Positions 35,778 to 45,111 of a stretch of 64,000 bases of DNA are shown here, piece by piece. The notes beneath the pieces are model-generated. The model ran no database searches, was not told the origin of the DNA, and saw only the letters and a program-made list of their open reading frames with translations. The position numbers were made by a program, and so were the translations under genes. The first letter of the stretch is position 1; every line of letters starts with the position of its first letter. Source of the DNA: Natranaerobius thermophilus JW/NM-WN-LF (GTDB lineage Bacteria > Bacillota > Natranaerobiia > Natranaerobiales > Natranaerobiaceae); contig NC_010718.1 of NCBI RefSeq assembly GCF_000020005.1, positions 3,101,558 through 3,165,557 on the forward strand, written 5' to 3'.

Positions 35778-37184
35778 TTATTGAGGTGCAAAGTAATTTA
35801 ACGGATTAGTATGGCTCCCATGTCGGTGAATTTCAAAATGAAGATGTGCCCCGGTACTACGGCCTGTACTACCTACAAGGCCAATTACATCTCCTCTGTT
35901 AACCTGTTGCCCTTCTTGAACGTGATTTTCAGAATTATGAGCGTAATAGGTCTCATAACCGCCAGAATGTTCTATTACAATTAGATTTCCGTAACCACCT
36001 TTATAACCTGAAAAAGTAACTGTTCCGCTTGCAGCTGCCCTAACTGGTGTTCCCCGAGGAGCAGCAAAATCAACACCACTATGAAAGCCTGCTCCACGAG
36101 GGCCATAACCTGAGGTGAAACGTCCACTAGAAGGGTTTATAGGAAATAAAAACCTATCACCTTCAGCTCTAGGCCTTTGCGCTGAACCTCTAACAATTAC
36201 TTGATTTTCAGGTTCTTCTAATATTTCTTTTCTTAAAACTTCTTGTTCCTTTTCTTGCCCGTTTTTTTTATGGACTCTATATTCTACTTCCCTTTTCCCT
36301 ACATTTCCTGGTTCCATTACCTTAGATTCATCCCACCAAAGAGAAGAATCAGTTCGATATTCTGTATCATAGGAAATTGATTCTTTAACCTTTCGTTTTT
36401 TAGTAGTACGCACATTGACATAACTCTCGGTTTTCACTAACTCTATCTCTTCACCAGGGCGCAACATTTCATCTTCATCAAGCTGAGGATTTGCCTCCCT
36501 CAATTGACTTACTGTTTTATCGGTTTCATCGGCAATAGTCCAAAGGGAGTCCCCTGATTGAACTTCATAAGTTTCTGTGTACTCAGTCCCATTTAAAATA
36601 ATACTTATAGCACTATCCTTGTCTATTAATTTACCAGGATAAATCTCTTTAGTTTCCACTCTAATATCTTCTTCAATTTCAACTTCTTCAATATCACCAT
36701 CTACAAAGTGTTGAGCCACATCTTCTGCTATCTCATCAGGAGAGAGCTCTTCTCTAATAACCCCTATTTTCTCATTATCCACGTATAAAGCGTAACCTCT
36801 GGTGTGAAAAGTCAAGTTTTCTTTGAGCTTTTCTTTGATTTCAATCATATCGTCAGTAGGACTAGTTTGTCTATGTTCTTCTTCAATTTCAAGTTCTTCT
36901 GCAATATATAAATTATCAATATCGTATTCGTCCTCTACTTCTGACTTAATTTCCTTTAAAATTTCCTCAATTTTATCCCTTTGCTCTCTATCAATTACTG
37001 CTATTTCTTCATTCTGTATATATAAGGTATTTACATACCCTGCATTGAATTCTTTTGTTTGGGAATATGTATATAAGCCAGCTCCTAAAGTAAGTACTGC
37101 CACGAATCCACAAAATAGTTTTTTAGGAGCCATTATACTCTTGAAACTTTCTTTTAAACTGTCATTTCCTGATTTATCTTCCAT
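35778..37184 (-). CDS. M23 metallopeptidase with LysM and G5 domains
   Basis: A 468-residue secreted or membrane-anchored murein hydrolase. N-terminal membrane segment (about 22-40), an acidic region, LysM (YEVQSGDSLWTIADET, about 205-250), G5 (about 255-330) and a C-terminal LytM/M23 domain with zinc ligands in FHSGVDFAAPRG and AHLHFEIHRHG. It would cut peptide cross-links in peptidoglycan during growth. Standing next to the wal region, it is a probable member of the WalR regulon, but I found no clean WalR box in its leader. Confidence 0.9.
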   Translation of the reverse strand: MEDKSGNDSLKESFKSIMAPKKLFCGFVAVLTLGAGLYTYSQTKEFNAGYVNTLYIQNEEIAVIDREQRDKIEEILKEIKSEVEDEYDIDNLYIAEELEIEEEHRQTSPTDDMIEIKEKLKENLTFHTRGYALYVDNEKIGVIREELSPDEIAEDVAQHFVDGDIEEVEIEEDIRVETKEIYPGKLIDKDSAISIILNGTEYTETYEVQSGDSLWTIADETDKTVSQLREANPQLDEDEMLRPGEEIELVKTESYVNVRTTKKRKVKESISYDTEYRTDSSLWWDESKVMEPGNVGKREVEYRVHKKNGQEKEQEVLRKEILEEPENQVIVRGSAQRPRAEGDRFLFPINPSSGRFTSGYGPRGAGFHSGVDFAAPRGTPVRAAASGTVTFSGYKGGYGNLIVIEHSGGYETYYAHNSENHVQEGQQVNRGDVIGLVGSTGRSTGAHLHFEIHRHGSHTNPLNYFAPQ

Positions 37185-37683
37185 AATATCCCTCCCCTAA
37201 ACTGTTATCCTAGTATACTCAGACCCGTCAACTTTTATTCTTCAGAAATGCAAAAATACCTTCTTTAAATTTTTTACAATTTCATTATATTTTTACAAAA
37301 TGTAATACTTTAAAACATGTTTTGCCATTAAATTTAAAAAAACGATAAAAAACTTTATAAAATTTGATCTGTATATGCAATTTTTTTATTAATAGTGAAA
37401 TTTCATAATATTGAAATTATTTTTAATTTTTCAGCAGGAAAATTAACATAAAAATAGAATTAACTATATACTACTACCAGAAAAAAGTTTTAATAATGTA
37501 CGTGACCTTATAAATATATATTTATAAAGAGCTTTATAAGGTCGTAATCAATTTAATGACAAGCATATAATTTAGAACTTAAATAAAAAAACAGGAGGTG
37601 ATATTTGTTAACATAATTAAATAGTTATTTGCCCATTGAACTAAAGTTAGTGAACTAAAACAATTATTTTGGAGGGGGATTCT
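37185..37683. other. AT-rich gene-free region with long inverted repeat
   Basis: This 499-bp gap between divergent genes is very AT-rich. The clearest structure is GACCTTATAAA (37504-37514) and TTTATAAGGTC (37533-37543), a perfect 11-bp inverted repeat with an 18-nt AT-rich loop. AATTTCA/TGAAATT is a second one around 37395-37416. No open reading frame with a ribosome binding site is seen. It probably holds both promoters and operator sites. Confidence 0.5.
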
Positions 37684-39408
37684 TTGAGAAACTCAAAATT
37701 ACTAGTTCTCTTTGTTGTCTTGTTGTTTGCGAGTTCCTTTGCTTTGGCGGGTTGCGCACCTCCTGAAGAAGCTAAAGACGAAGAACCCCAAGTCGAAGAT
37801 GAAGAAAAAGAAGACCCGGATGAAGTAGAAAATCCTGCTGTTGAAAGACCAAATGAGATTATTATTGGTGGACCTGATCTTGATGGAATCTTTAATCCGC
37901 CATTACAAAGCACCGTTTATGACTCCTGGATTTTGGGTATGATTTTTGACACAGTTTTAACAGTTAATGAAGATGGTGAATTAACTACAGGCCAAAGGTC
38001 AGTTGCTGAAGATTACGAGATATCAGATGATGGTCTAGAATACACTTTTTACCTGCGTGAAGGGTGGAAGTTTCATGATGGTGTGGAAATTACAGCCGAG
38101 GATGTGGCCTTCACTTTAGAAGTTACTGCACATCCTGAATACGACGGCCCTCGTTCTACTTGGTCCGATAATATTGTGGGAGTAGAAGAATATCGAGAAG
38201 GTGAAACCGATGAAATTGAAGGTATCGAAATCATTGATGATTACACCATTCAAATCACTTCACAAGAACCCAATGCTGGTGACATTTATGATTATTCTAC
38301 CTGGGTAATGCCAAGTCATTACTATGAATTTGACGAGTATGAGGAACTGCATGAGTTAACTGATGACCCCATGGGTAGTGGTCCTTTTAAGCTTGAAGAG
38401 TATAGACCCGATGAACACGCAATTCTGGTAGCAAATGAAGATTACTATCTAGGAGAGCCTGAAGTGGATAGAATCATTTACGAAGAAATAGAATCCGAAC
38501 AGCAGTTACCATTGGTTGAAACTGGTGAAGCTGATATCGTTCAAGTTTCTTCAACTCCTGAAAATTTAGAAATGTTACAAGATATAGATTTTCAAGAAGA
38601 ATTAACTTTCTTGGATAATTCTTATAATTATATTGGAATTCAGCACGATAATAAGCATGTAGAAAATCAAAAAGTTAGGCAAGCGTTGGCCTATGGTTTA
38701 GATATAGATGCTTTTATTGAAGGTTTACTAGGTGATGAGTTAGGTAGAGCTATTGCTGCTCCATTTTCACCTGTAAGTTGGGCTTATCCTGAAGGTGAGT
38801 TAAATTACTACGAATATGATCCAGAAAAGGCAAATGAATTATTAGATGAGGCTGGTTACGAATGGGATGAAAATGAAGAGTTTAGAGTTGATGAAGATGG
38901 CGAAAAACTTTCTCTACAATGGGACACCATAGCGGATAATGAATGGTCAGAGCACCTGACTACTTTAGCTTTAGAGCAATGGCCGGAAATCGGGGTTGAA
39001 CTCAATATTGATAACTATGAATTTAACTCAATGGTGGACCGTCTAGATGATGCACGTGGAGAATTCGATCTTTGGAATATGGGCTGGAGTTTGGGTACAG
39101 ACCCAGATCCAAGCAATATCTTTAGTGTAGAATACACTGGTATTGGTGAATTTAACACAGGACATTATCACAATGAAGAAGCAGAAGAGTTAATGGAAGA
39201 AGGTATCAGAACCTTTGATCAAGACGATAGACAAGAAATATATCATGAATTAGCACATGTATTTAATGAAGATCTACCCTATATTTTCGTATATAGTTCC
39301 AAAGAACTCTGGTCCCAAAATGATAGGGTAGAAAACTTTGAGCCTTCAGCGTGGCAAGCATTAAGCTGGAATGTTCACGAATGGGAAGTATCAGAGTATC
39401 AAGAATAA
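37684..39408 (+). CDS. Peptide/solute-binding lipoprotein (SBP_bac_5)
   Basis: A 574-residue ABC-transporter substrate-binding protein of the OppA/DppA group. It has a lipoprotein signal (LLVLFVVLLFASSF, then LAGC), a highly acidic linker, then the SBP_bac_5 fold with LEYTFYLREGWKFHDGVEITAEDV and VRQALAYGLDIDAFIEGLLG. The mature protein is extremely acidic, as expected for a salt-adapted exterior protein. The start is a TTG at 37684 after GGAGGGGG. No permease or ATPase gene is nearby, so it either shares a transporter encoded elsewhere or acts as a receptor. Confidence 0.9.
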   Translation: MRNSKLLVLFVVLLFASSFALAGCAPPEEAKDEEPQVEDEEKEDPDEVENPAVERPNEIIIGGPDLDGIFNPPLQSTVYDSWILGMIFDTVLTVNEDGELTTGQRSVAEDYEISDDGLEYTFYLREGWKFHDGVEITAEDVAFTLEVTAHPEYDGPRSTWSDNIVGVEEYREGETDEIEGIEIIDDYTIQITSQEPNAGDIYDYSTWVMPSHYYEFDEYEELHELTDDPMGSGPFKLEEYRPDEHAILVANEDYYLGEPEVDRIIYEEIESEQQLPLVETGEADIVQVSSTPENLEMLQDIDFQEELTFLDNSYNYIGIQHDNKHVENQKVRQALAYGLDIDAFIEGLLGDELGRAIAAPFSPVSWAYPEGELNYYEYDPEKANELLDEAGYEWDENEEFRVDEDGEKLSLQWDTIADNEWSEHLTTLALEQWPEIGVELNIDNYEFNSMVDRLDDARGEFDLWNMGWSLGTDPDPSNIFSVEYTGIGEFNTGHYHNEEAEELMEEGIRTFDQDDRQEIYHELAHVFNEDLPYIFVYSSKELWSQNDRVENFEPSAWQALSWNVHEWEVSEYQE

Positions 39409-39550
39409 AATAATTTTAAACTAAAACAATTAAGTTAGATAACAGTGACTAACCGCCGTCCCTCTTACTGCCGCAAATTTACTAATCCAATACGGCTTCG
39501 TTCCAGAATATCTCGGACTAAATTTCATATCTAAACACAAGACTTTTAAG

Positions 39551-39588
39551 CCCTAGACCGGCCAATAGGTTCGGTCTAGGGTTATTTG
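39551..39588 (+). terminator. Rho-independent terminator of the binding-protein gene
   Basis: A 10-bp perfect stem CCCTAGACCG/CGGTCTAGGG with an 11-nt loop, followed by TTATTTGT. Confidence 0.8.
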
Positions 39589-39707
39589 TAATATTAGACT
39601 TTTTAGACAGTATTAAGCAAGGTGTTATAGTGGACCTTTATTGATTTACGAAAAGTTAACTCGAATAACTTAAAATTAAGTAAGGTTAACCTTAGGAGGG
39701 GAAAAAA

Positions 39708-39899
39708 TTGAAACAGTTAACTGCTTTATCGATTACGACAGCTATTTTGTGCGGTATTTGGATTGAGGTAAGTTACTTTATAAACCTTCCTGCATGGGCA
39801 GGCTTTGCAGGTTGTACTGCCTTTTTTGCAGCAGACGGAAAATTCGAAGGGTTTAAAAGTGCCCTTTTTACAACTCTGAGTGGGTTTTCTGGACGATAG
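39708..39899 (+). pseudogene. Truncated DUF1097 membrane protein
   Basis: Codes for 63 residues that match the first part of DUF1097 proteins (about 150 residues): two hydrophobic segments, WIEVSYFINLPAWAGFAGC and FFAADGKFEGFKSALFTTLSG. It stops right after SGFSGR where the family continues with more membrane segments; the following bases have no continuation in any frame. The TTG start has AGGAGGGG upstream. Likely a broken gene; a functional two-helix protein is possible but less likely. Confidence 0.6.
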
Positions 39900-39968
39900 T
39901 ACGATATAGAGTTGTCTTGATAAACTAATCCCATTGGTACATAATGTAGAACGGTTGAGTTAATTTAA

Positions 39969-40013
39969 GCGGCCTTAGCCTATTAGAACATTGGCTAAGG
40001 CCGCTCTTTTTTT
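39969..40013 (+). terminator. Strong terminator between DUF1097 remnant and gltS
   Basis: A 12-bp perfect stem GCGGCCTTAGCC/GGCTAAGGCCGC with a 12-nt loop, followed by TCTTTTTTT on the plus strand. It also insulates the end of gltS. Confidence 0.88.
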
Positions 40014-40018
40014 ATTAA

Positions 40019-41431
40019 TTATATCCTCATTTTCTTAAAGTAGAGTAATCCAAAAATCAACAACGCTACTGTAATAATTGAAAGAAAAATTAATATATTA
40101 ACAGCTCCAAATTGGAAAATTAGTGGTGCCGAGGCTGCTGTAAACAAACCTCCACCAACGATAGGTTCAAAAAGAATTTGTTTATACCCAAAACTTTCTA
40201 GGGCAGGTGTATCGTTATCTGGATCTGCTACTTTCATTAATAATAAACCAGTAGCGGCAACTCCCATAGACTGTCCAAAGTCACCTATACCCCTTTCAAA
40301 CCAAAACGAAGTTAAAATTCTAGGAGCAAGTACTCTAAAGACAAATACAGTCCAAATAATTCCACCAAGAGCTAACACCGTAAACGGAACTATATTATCC
40401 CTAATTACAGCTAATTCAAGAGTAGCCAAAGAACTAACTATCAAAATATCTAAAGCAAAGCCTTGAATTCTAGAAATCAAATCCGGATCGAGAGTTTTAT
40501 AAACATCAATCCTATCCAAAACATACTGAACTATAATACCTCCCACCATTGCCAGAGGAAAGAGAGGGACGTATTCAATTAAATAAACACCAGTAGCACT
40601 TCCCCAGGTCAAGGATTCTATCCAAACAAGTCCTTGTAAAATACCGTAACCCAATATAATTGACAAAGCAATATACCCAAAATGCAATGATAATGGTTCA
40701 ATAGATTCGGCTTTAGTGCTAAGGTGACCGGCGGGAGGTCTTTGATCTAGCTCAGTTAATCCTTTCTTTTCAACATCATCTCTTGTTTGAGGTTCAGTTT
40801 TGTTTTGAAACTTTTGCTTTCTAACACCCCAATTAATCAGAGTGATACCAATAATGGCTCCTCCTAATACTCCAACTGTAGCCATACCTGTAGCAAGTGC
40901 TTCTCCGTCTTCAAAGCCCATTTCCGCAAAGGTGTCTCCCAATCCAGCTGCTGTACCATGACCTCCTACAAAACCAATCTCAATTAATGCTCCTGCTAAT
41001 GGATCAACTCCGAAGACAGGAGTTAAAAAGAAAATAACTAATAGTAGACCTACAATATATTGACCAAAAGAAAATATATACCCTAAAACTATTTGAGGTC
41101 CCGCCAAATTCCAAACCTTACTTAAAGTTGGCAGTTTCTTTCCAAGAAAAAGAGCGGCAAAAACTACATTGATCATTAGAGCAGGTAAATACCCCCAAGT
41201 TTCCAGGCTATGTTTAGGAAATAGACCTGCCTCAGACCAGTGAAATACGTCAGTTAGATTTACTATATTACCTAGAACTTCTGGGCCCAATAATAAAGCT
41301 ACAAAACCTGCTATTACAGAACTAGGGAGAAATAAATCCTGTAATAAAGTGATTTTAACCCTAATAAATTTTCCAATTAATAATAGCATACCTAAGAGCA
41401 AAATGCTAAAACCAACGGAGTACTCAGTCAT
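40019..41431 (-). CDS. gltS: Sodium/glutamate symporter GltS
   Basis: A 470-residue membrane protein with about 11 hydrophobic segments, matching the GltS family in length and pattern: LFLPSSVIAGFVALLLGPEVLG, the re-entrant loop GFVGGHGTAAGLGDTF and FGQSMGVAATGLLLMKVADPDNDTPALESFGYKQ. It imports glutamate with sodium, useful in a saline setting for carbon, nitrogen and compatible solutes. The ATG at 41431 follows AGGAGGTG; an in-frame GTG just before lies in that site. Confidence 0.93.
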   Translation of the reverse strand: MTEYSVGFSILLLGMLLLIGKFIRVKITLLQDLFLPSSVIAGFVALLLGPEVLGNIVNLTDVFHWSEAGLFPKHSLETWGYLPALMINVVFAALFLGKKLPTLSKVWNLAGPQIVLGYIFSFGQYIVGLLLVIFFLTPVFGVDPLAGALIEIGFVGGHGTAAGLGDTFAEMGFEDGEALATGMATVGVLGGAIIGITLINWGVRKQKFQNKTEPQTRDDVEKKGLTELDQRPPAGHLSTKAESIEPLSLHFGYIALSIILGYGILQGLVWIESLTWGSATGVYLIEYVPLFPLAMVGGIIVQYVLDRIDVYKTLDPDLISRIQGFALDILIVSSLATLELAVIRDNIVPFTVLALGGIIWTVFVFRVLAPRILTSFWFERGIGDFGQSMGVAATGLLLMKVADPDNDTPALESFGYKQILFEPIVGGGLFTAASAPLIFQFGAVNILIFLSIITVALLIFGLLYFKKMRI

Positions 41432-41683
41432 GAGCACCACCTCCTATGGCGAAGTTTATTTGATTCAACTGTCTCAATTTGTTTTAAAAGCCGGTATTAA
41501 AACCTTTAGTCAATTTCAGATGGACATGGAATTCACCATAATTCAACATAATCCGACATTATTTAATTCAACATTATTGGCTAATACCCTTTCAGTTGAG
41601 CGATGGCTAAAAATGTTCATAATGTTATTGCATTTTTTAAAAAAGCTTATTTAAACTAGAGCATGCGAATGTCAATGAAAATC
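41432..41683. other. Gene-free leader of gltS with direct repeats
   Basis: No gene is supported here. TAATTCAACATAAT (41539-41552) and TAATTCAACATTAT (41564-41577) repeat with a 25-bp shift, a spacing that could place two protein-binding sites on nearly the same face of DNA upstream of gltS. No clear sigma-A promoter was found. Confidence 0.35.
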
Positions 41684-41761
41684 TGACCCACCTGCTCATG
41701 AATTTTTGAGCCACCTATTCTAGCAATTACTGAGCCACGTGCTATTGAATAAGTGGGCCAC
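41684..41761. mobile_element. Remnant of an IS21-type element end
   Basis: Four copies of TGRSCCAC (TGACCCAC 41684, TGAGCCAC 41707, TGAGCCAC 41731, TGGGCCAC 41754) are spaced 23, 24 and 23 bp apart. IS21-family ends carry such multiple short repeats bound by the transposase. No istA/istB gene or second end is in the area, so this is a solitary scar. The family assignment is by pattern only. Confidence 0.4.
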
Positions 41762-41814
41762 TTATTATGTTTCTGACAATTGAACAGTAATCAACATTCA
41801 ACTTTAATACATCC

Positions 41815-41854
41815 AAACAAAAAAGCGGTTCTCGAATTTCTCGAGAACCGCTTT
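41815..41854 (-). terminator. Terminator of the tRNA cluster
   Basis: A 14-bp perfect stem AAAGCGGTTCTCGA/TCGAGAACCGCTTT, 5-nt loop, then TTTTTTG on the minus strand, 16 bp past the last tRNA. Confidence 0.9.
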
Positions 41855-41869
41855 CAAGGAATTTTGTGT

Positions 41870-41945
<76 letters not shown>

Positions 41946-41946
41946 A

Positions 41947-42021
41947 TGGTGACCCCTAGGGGATTCGAACCCCTGACTTCGGCGTGAAAGGCCGATGTCT
42001 TAACCACTTGACCAAGGGGCC
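41947..42021 (-). tRNA. tRNA-Glu (UUC)
   Basis: A 75-nt tRNA with acceptor GGCCCCT paired to AGGGGTC (one G-U), anticodon loop CTTTCAC (anticodon UUC), GGTTCGAATCC T arm and encoded CCA. One nucleotide separates it from tRNA-Phe. Confidence 0.97.
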
Positions 42022-42027
42022 ACTAGA

Positions 42028-42103
42028 TGGTGAGCCATCCAGGATTCGAACCTGGGACACCCGGATTAAAAGTCCGGTGCTCTGCCAACTGAGCTAATGG
42101 CTC
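42028..42103 (-). tRNA. tRNA-Lys (UUU)
   Basis: A 76-nt tRNA with acceptor GAGCCAT/ATGGCTC, anticodon loop CTTTTAA (anticodon UUU) and encoded CCA. First gene of the cluster behind the promoter at 42123-42151. Confidence 0.97.
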
Positions 42104-42122
42104 ACGCCTCTGACATTTACTA

Positions 42123-42151
42123 ATGGTACACTACTCAGCTTAATCTGTCAA
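42123..42151 (-). promoter_or_regulatory. Sigma-A promoter of the tRNA cluster
   Basis: Perfect TTGACA (42151-42146), 17-nt spacer, TACCAT (42128-42123) on the minus strand, about 20 bp before tRNA-Lys. Confidence 0.7.
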
Positions 42152-42155
42152 CCCT

Positions 42156-43445
42156 TTATTTATTTTTTATTTTATTTCTTATCTTAGTTTGAGATCGCCG
42201 GGGACCATAAGAAACTATAGAGACTGGTACAGAGGTCAGATCTTCTATTCTTTTAATATAAGATTTAGCTGCATCGGGTAATTCATCCCAGTCCTGAATC
42301 TGAGATATATCTTCTTTCCAACCAGGTAGTTCTTCAAATACCGGTTCACATTCCGATAATATTTTTTGACTTGCTGGAAAATGTTCAATTGTTTCTCCTC
42401 TATATTTATATGCAACACAGATCTTTATTGTATCAAATTCTGATAAAACATCAAGCAATGTCAATGCAATATGGTTAAAACCGTTAATTCTTCTGGAGTA
42501 ATTTAATATTACTGTGTCAAGCCAGCCAACTCTACGAGGTCTTCCAGTAGTAGTTCCGTACTCCTTGCCTTTTTCCCTAATTTGATCTCCAATTTCACCT
42601 GTCAGTTCACTGGGAAAAGGACCGTCACCAACTCTGGTAGAGTATGCTTTGACCACACCTACTACACTGTTGATAAGGTGGGGTGGTGCTCCAGCGCCAA
42701 CGCAAGCTCCACCTGTTACAGGATTCGAAGCTGTCACGTAAGGATAAGTACCATGGTCTAAATCCAGTAGAGTTCCTTGTGCACCTTCAAAAAGGATCTC
42801 TTCACCCCTATTATATGCTTGCTCTAAAAATACTGATGCATCTTTAATAAATGGCTTTAGTTTCTCGGCATATTTCTTATACTCTTGAATTACAGATTCT
42901 GAGTCAAAACCGTCCGCTCCATATACATCCTTTAGTAGCTCATTTTTTTTCTCAACGGCCCAGCGCACTTTGTCCTCTAATTCTTCTTCATCAACTAGGT
43001 CGCCCATTCTCACTCCTACTCTTGAAGCTTTATCCATATAGCATGGGCCAATTCCTTTACCAGTAGTACCAATTTTCTTATCTCCTTTTTCCTGTTCCTC
43101 CATTTCATCGATGACTTTATGATATGGCATTATCACATGAGCCCGGTCACTAATAATCAATTCAAAGGAAGTAATACCATGATTTTTCAAGTATTCTAGT
43201 TCCTCAATCAGGCTTTTGGGGTCTATTACCATACCATTCCCTAGAACACAAGTTTTGTTACCATGGAAAATCCCAGAGGGAATCAAATGTAATTTATAAA
43301 CTTTATCTCCAATACTAACAGTATGTCCTGCATTATTGCCACCTTGATAGCGAACGATGACACCTGAATCTTCGGCTAGATAGTCCGTAACCTTTCCTTT
43401 ACCTTCGTCTCCCCATTGGCTTCCTACCACTATAACACTTGACAT
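42156..43445 (-). CDS. purA: Adenylosuccinate synthetase
   Basis: A 429-residue enzyme joining IMP and aspartate with GTP, first step to AMP. P-loop-like [14 protein letters not shown] with catalytic D13, H41 in [29 protein letters not shown] and GPRRSQT are all present. The ATG at 43445 follows AGAGGTGGGG and makes the usual N terminus [11 protein letters not shown]; an upstream extension of 24 residues is not supported. Confidence 0.97.
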
Positions 43446-43681
43446 TAAATTACCCCACCTCTCATACCTTTTATTGGTATAATCTATTAATAACTCTATC
43501 AAATCAATTTTATACAATAAATCTCACTTTTAACGGGTTTTAGTTTACCAAAGGTGATAACTAGTGTCAATATATTTCCGAACATTTTATTATTTAAAAT
43601 TTATTCGTTCGGGAACTAAGCTCTATACTATTGAGAGACTTCCTCCAAATAAACTCTATTATATAACCGTTAATTTCCATA

Positions 43682-43718
43682 AACAAAATAATACAAGGGA
43701 GTATTCCCTTGTATTATT
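43682..43718 (-). terminator. Terminator of dnaB
   Basis: A 14-bp stem AATAATACAAGGGA/TCCCTTGTATTATT with a 4-nt loop, followed on the minus strand by TTGTTT. It reaches the dnaB stop codon. Confidence 0.85.
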
Positions 43719-45064
43719 CATTCTACCTGTTCATCATATCTATATTCAGTATTTAAGAACTTATTAAAGTCATTTTTGAAAAATAATTCAACAGTTCCTA
43801 CAGGACCGTTTCTTTGTTTGGCAACTATTACCTCTGCTATATTTGGTTTTTCGCTTTCACTATTATAATAACCATCTCTGTAAATAAATAATACAACGTC
43901 AGCATTAGCTTCAATTCCACCTGATTCAAGCAAATCACTTAACATTGGACGCTTGTCCTGTCTTTGCTCAACCGCTCTAGATAACTGAGAAAGAGCTATG
44001 ACAGGTACATTTAATTCTTTAGCTAGAGACTTCAATGATCTGGAAATTTGTGAAATTTCTTGCTGTCTGTTTTCTGGGTTCTGATGACCCTGCATTAATT
44101 GCAGATAGTCAATAAATATTGCCTCTAATCCATGCTCTGCCTTTAATCGTCTGGCCTTAGCCCTCATTTCCATTACAGAAATAGAAGCCGTATCATCAAT
44201 GAATATAGGTGCCTCTGATATCGGTCCAATAGCTTTGGTTAGTTTAGGCCAGTCTTCACTTGTTAAATCACCTGTACGTAAACGATGGGCGTCGATATTA
44301 GCCTCGGCACATAGCATTCTTTGTACCAGTTGATCTTTACTCATCTCTAAACTAAAAATTGCCACTGGTCGGGACTCTCTAATAGATACATGTTGAGCCA
44401 TATTCAAGGCCAAAGTTGTTTTACCCATGGAAGGCCTAGCCGCAAGAATGATTAAATCAGAAGGTTGAAACCCTGACAACCTTTGATCTAAATCAATAAA
44501 ACCAGTAGGAAGTCCTGTAACATTCCCTTGATTATGATATAAATTTTCAATGTTATCAAAGGTTTCCATTAAAATTTCTTTCACTGGAACGAAATCCTGA
44601 GTAGTAGTCTTTTGACTAACTTCAAAAATAAGTTTTTCTGCTTCGTCAAGAATTTTATCAACTTCATCGGGATCTTCATAACTCATACTAACAATTTTTG
44701 TTGATGCTGAGATTAGTTGGCGGAGCAAAGATTTTTCTTCTACTATTTTTGCATAATAATGAACATGGGCTGCTGTGGGCACCGCATTAGCTAAGTCAGC
44801 CAAATATGATGCACCACCAACTTCTTCTAGCAGCCCCTCATTGCGTAACTGTTCTGAAAGAGTAACTAAATCTACTGGCTCATTGTTTTCTGCCAGGGAA
44901 ACCACCGCTCTAAATATCTTTTCATGAGCCTCTTTGTAAAAATCACCTGGTCTGAGAAATTCCGTCACGGATGATATAGCTTCACCATCAAGTAACATCG
45001 CACCAAGAACTGATTGTTCAGCTTCTATATTTTGCGGTGGAATTCGATCTGTTATACCAGCCAC
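43718..45064 (-). CDS. dnaB: Replicative DNA helicase DnaB
   Basis: A 448-residue hexameric helicase that opens the replication fork. N-terminal primase-interacting domain (RIPPQNIEAEQSVLGAMLLD to about 110), linker, and RecA-like C-terminal domain with Walker A AARPSMGKTT (K215), Walker B AIFIDYLQLM and the arginine-finger region. The gene starts with GTG at 45064. It follows rplI, the usual rplI-dnaB order. No intein is present. Confidence 0.96.
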   Translation of the reverse strand: MAGITDRIPPQNIEAEQSVLGAMLLDGEAISSVTEFLRPGDFYKEAHEKIFRAVVSLAENNEPVDLVTLSEQLRNEGLLEEVGGASYLADLANAVPTAAHVHYYAKIVEEKSLLRQLISASTKIVSMSYEDPDEVDKILDEAEKLIFEVSQKTTTQDFVPVKEILMETFDNIENLYHNQGNVTGLPTGFIDLDQRLSGFQPSDLIILAARPSMGKTTLALNMAQHVSIRESRPVAIFSLEMSKDQLVQRMLCAEANIDAHRLRTGDLTSEDWPKLTKAIGPISEAPIFIDDTASISVMEMRAKARRLKAEHGLEAIFIDYLQLMQGHQNPENRQQEISQISRSLKSLAKELNVPVIALSQLSRAVEQRQDKRPMLSDLLESGGIEANADVVLFIYRDGYYNSESEKPNIAEVIVAKQRNGPVGTVELFFKNDFNKFLNTEYRYDEQVE

Positions 45065-45111
45065 TCCTATCCCTTCTTTCTAAAATTTGTTCCATACTGT
45101 ATTGATTTATT

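Noticed and set aside
37268..37310. TGTAAA repeats upstream of the M23/LysM gene as a WalR box.
   Set aside because: The half-sites are 19 bp apart and not 11, so they do not fit the WalR consensus.
39440..39535. A short minus-strand frame (MKFSPRYSGTKPYWISKF...) in the gap after the binding-protein gene.
   Set aside because: 32 codons only, no ribosome binding site, no match to a known small protein; recorded only as part of a possible decay zone.
41684..41761. The 23-24 bp periodic repeats as a CRISPR array.
   Set aside because: Repeats are only 8 bp, spacers are 15-16 bp, and there are no cas genes; an IS end fits better.
41770..41815. A sixth copy of the AACAGC repeat (CAATTGAACAGTAATCAAC).
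   Set aside because: Shares only CAATTGAA and a broken CAGTATCAAC; the AACAGC end and ACTAAATAT core are missing.
43564..43767. A 67-codon plus-strand reading frame between purA and dnaB.
   Set aside because: No ribosome binding site, tyrosine/isoleucine-rich as expected for AT-rich chance frames, and it runs into the dnaB gene on the other strand.
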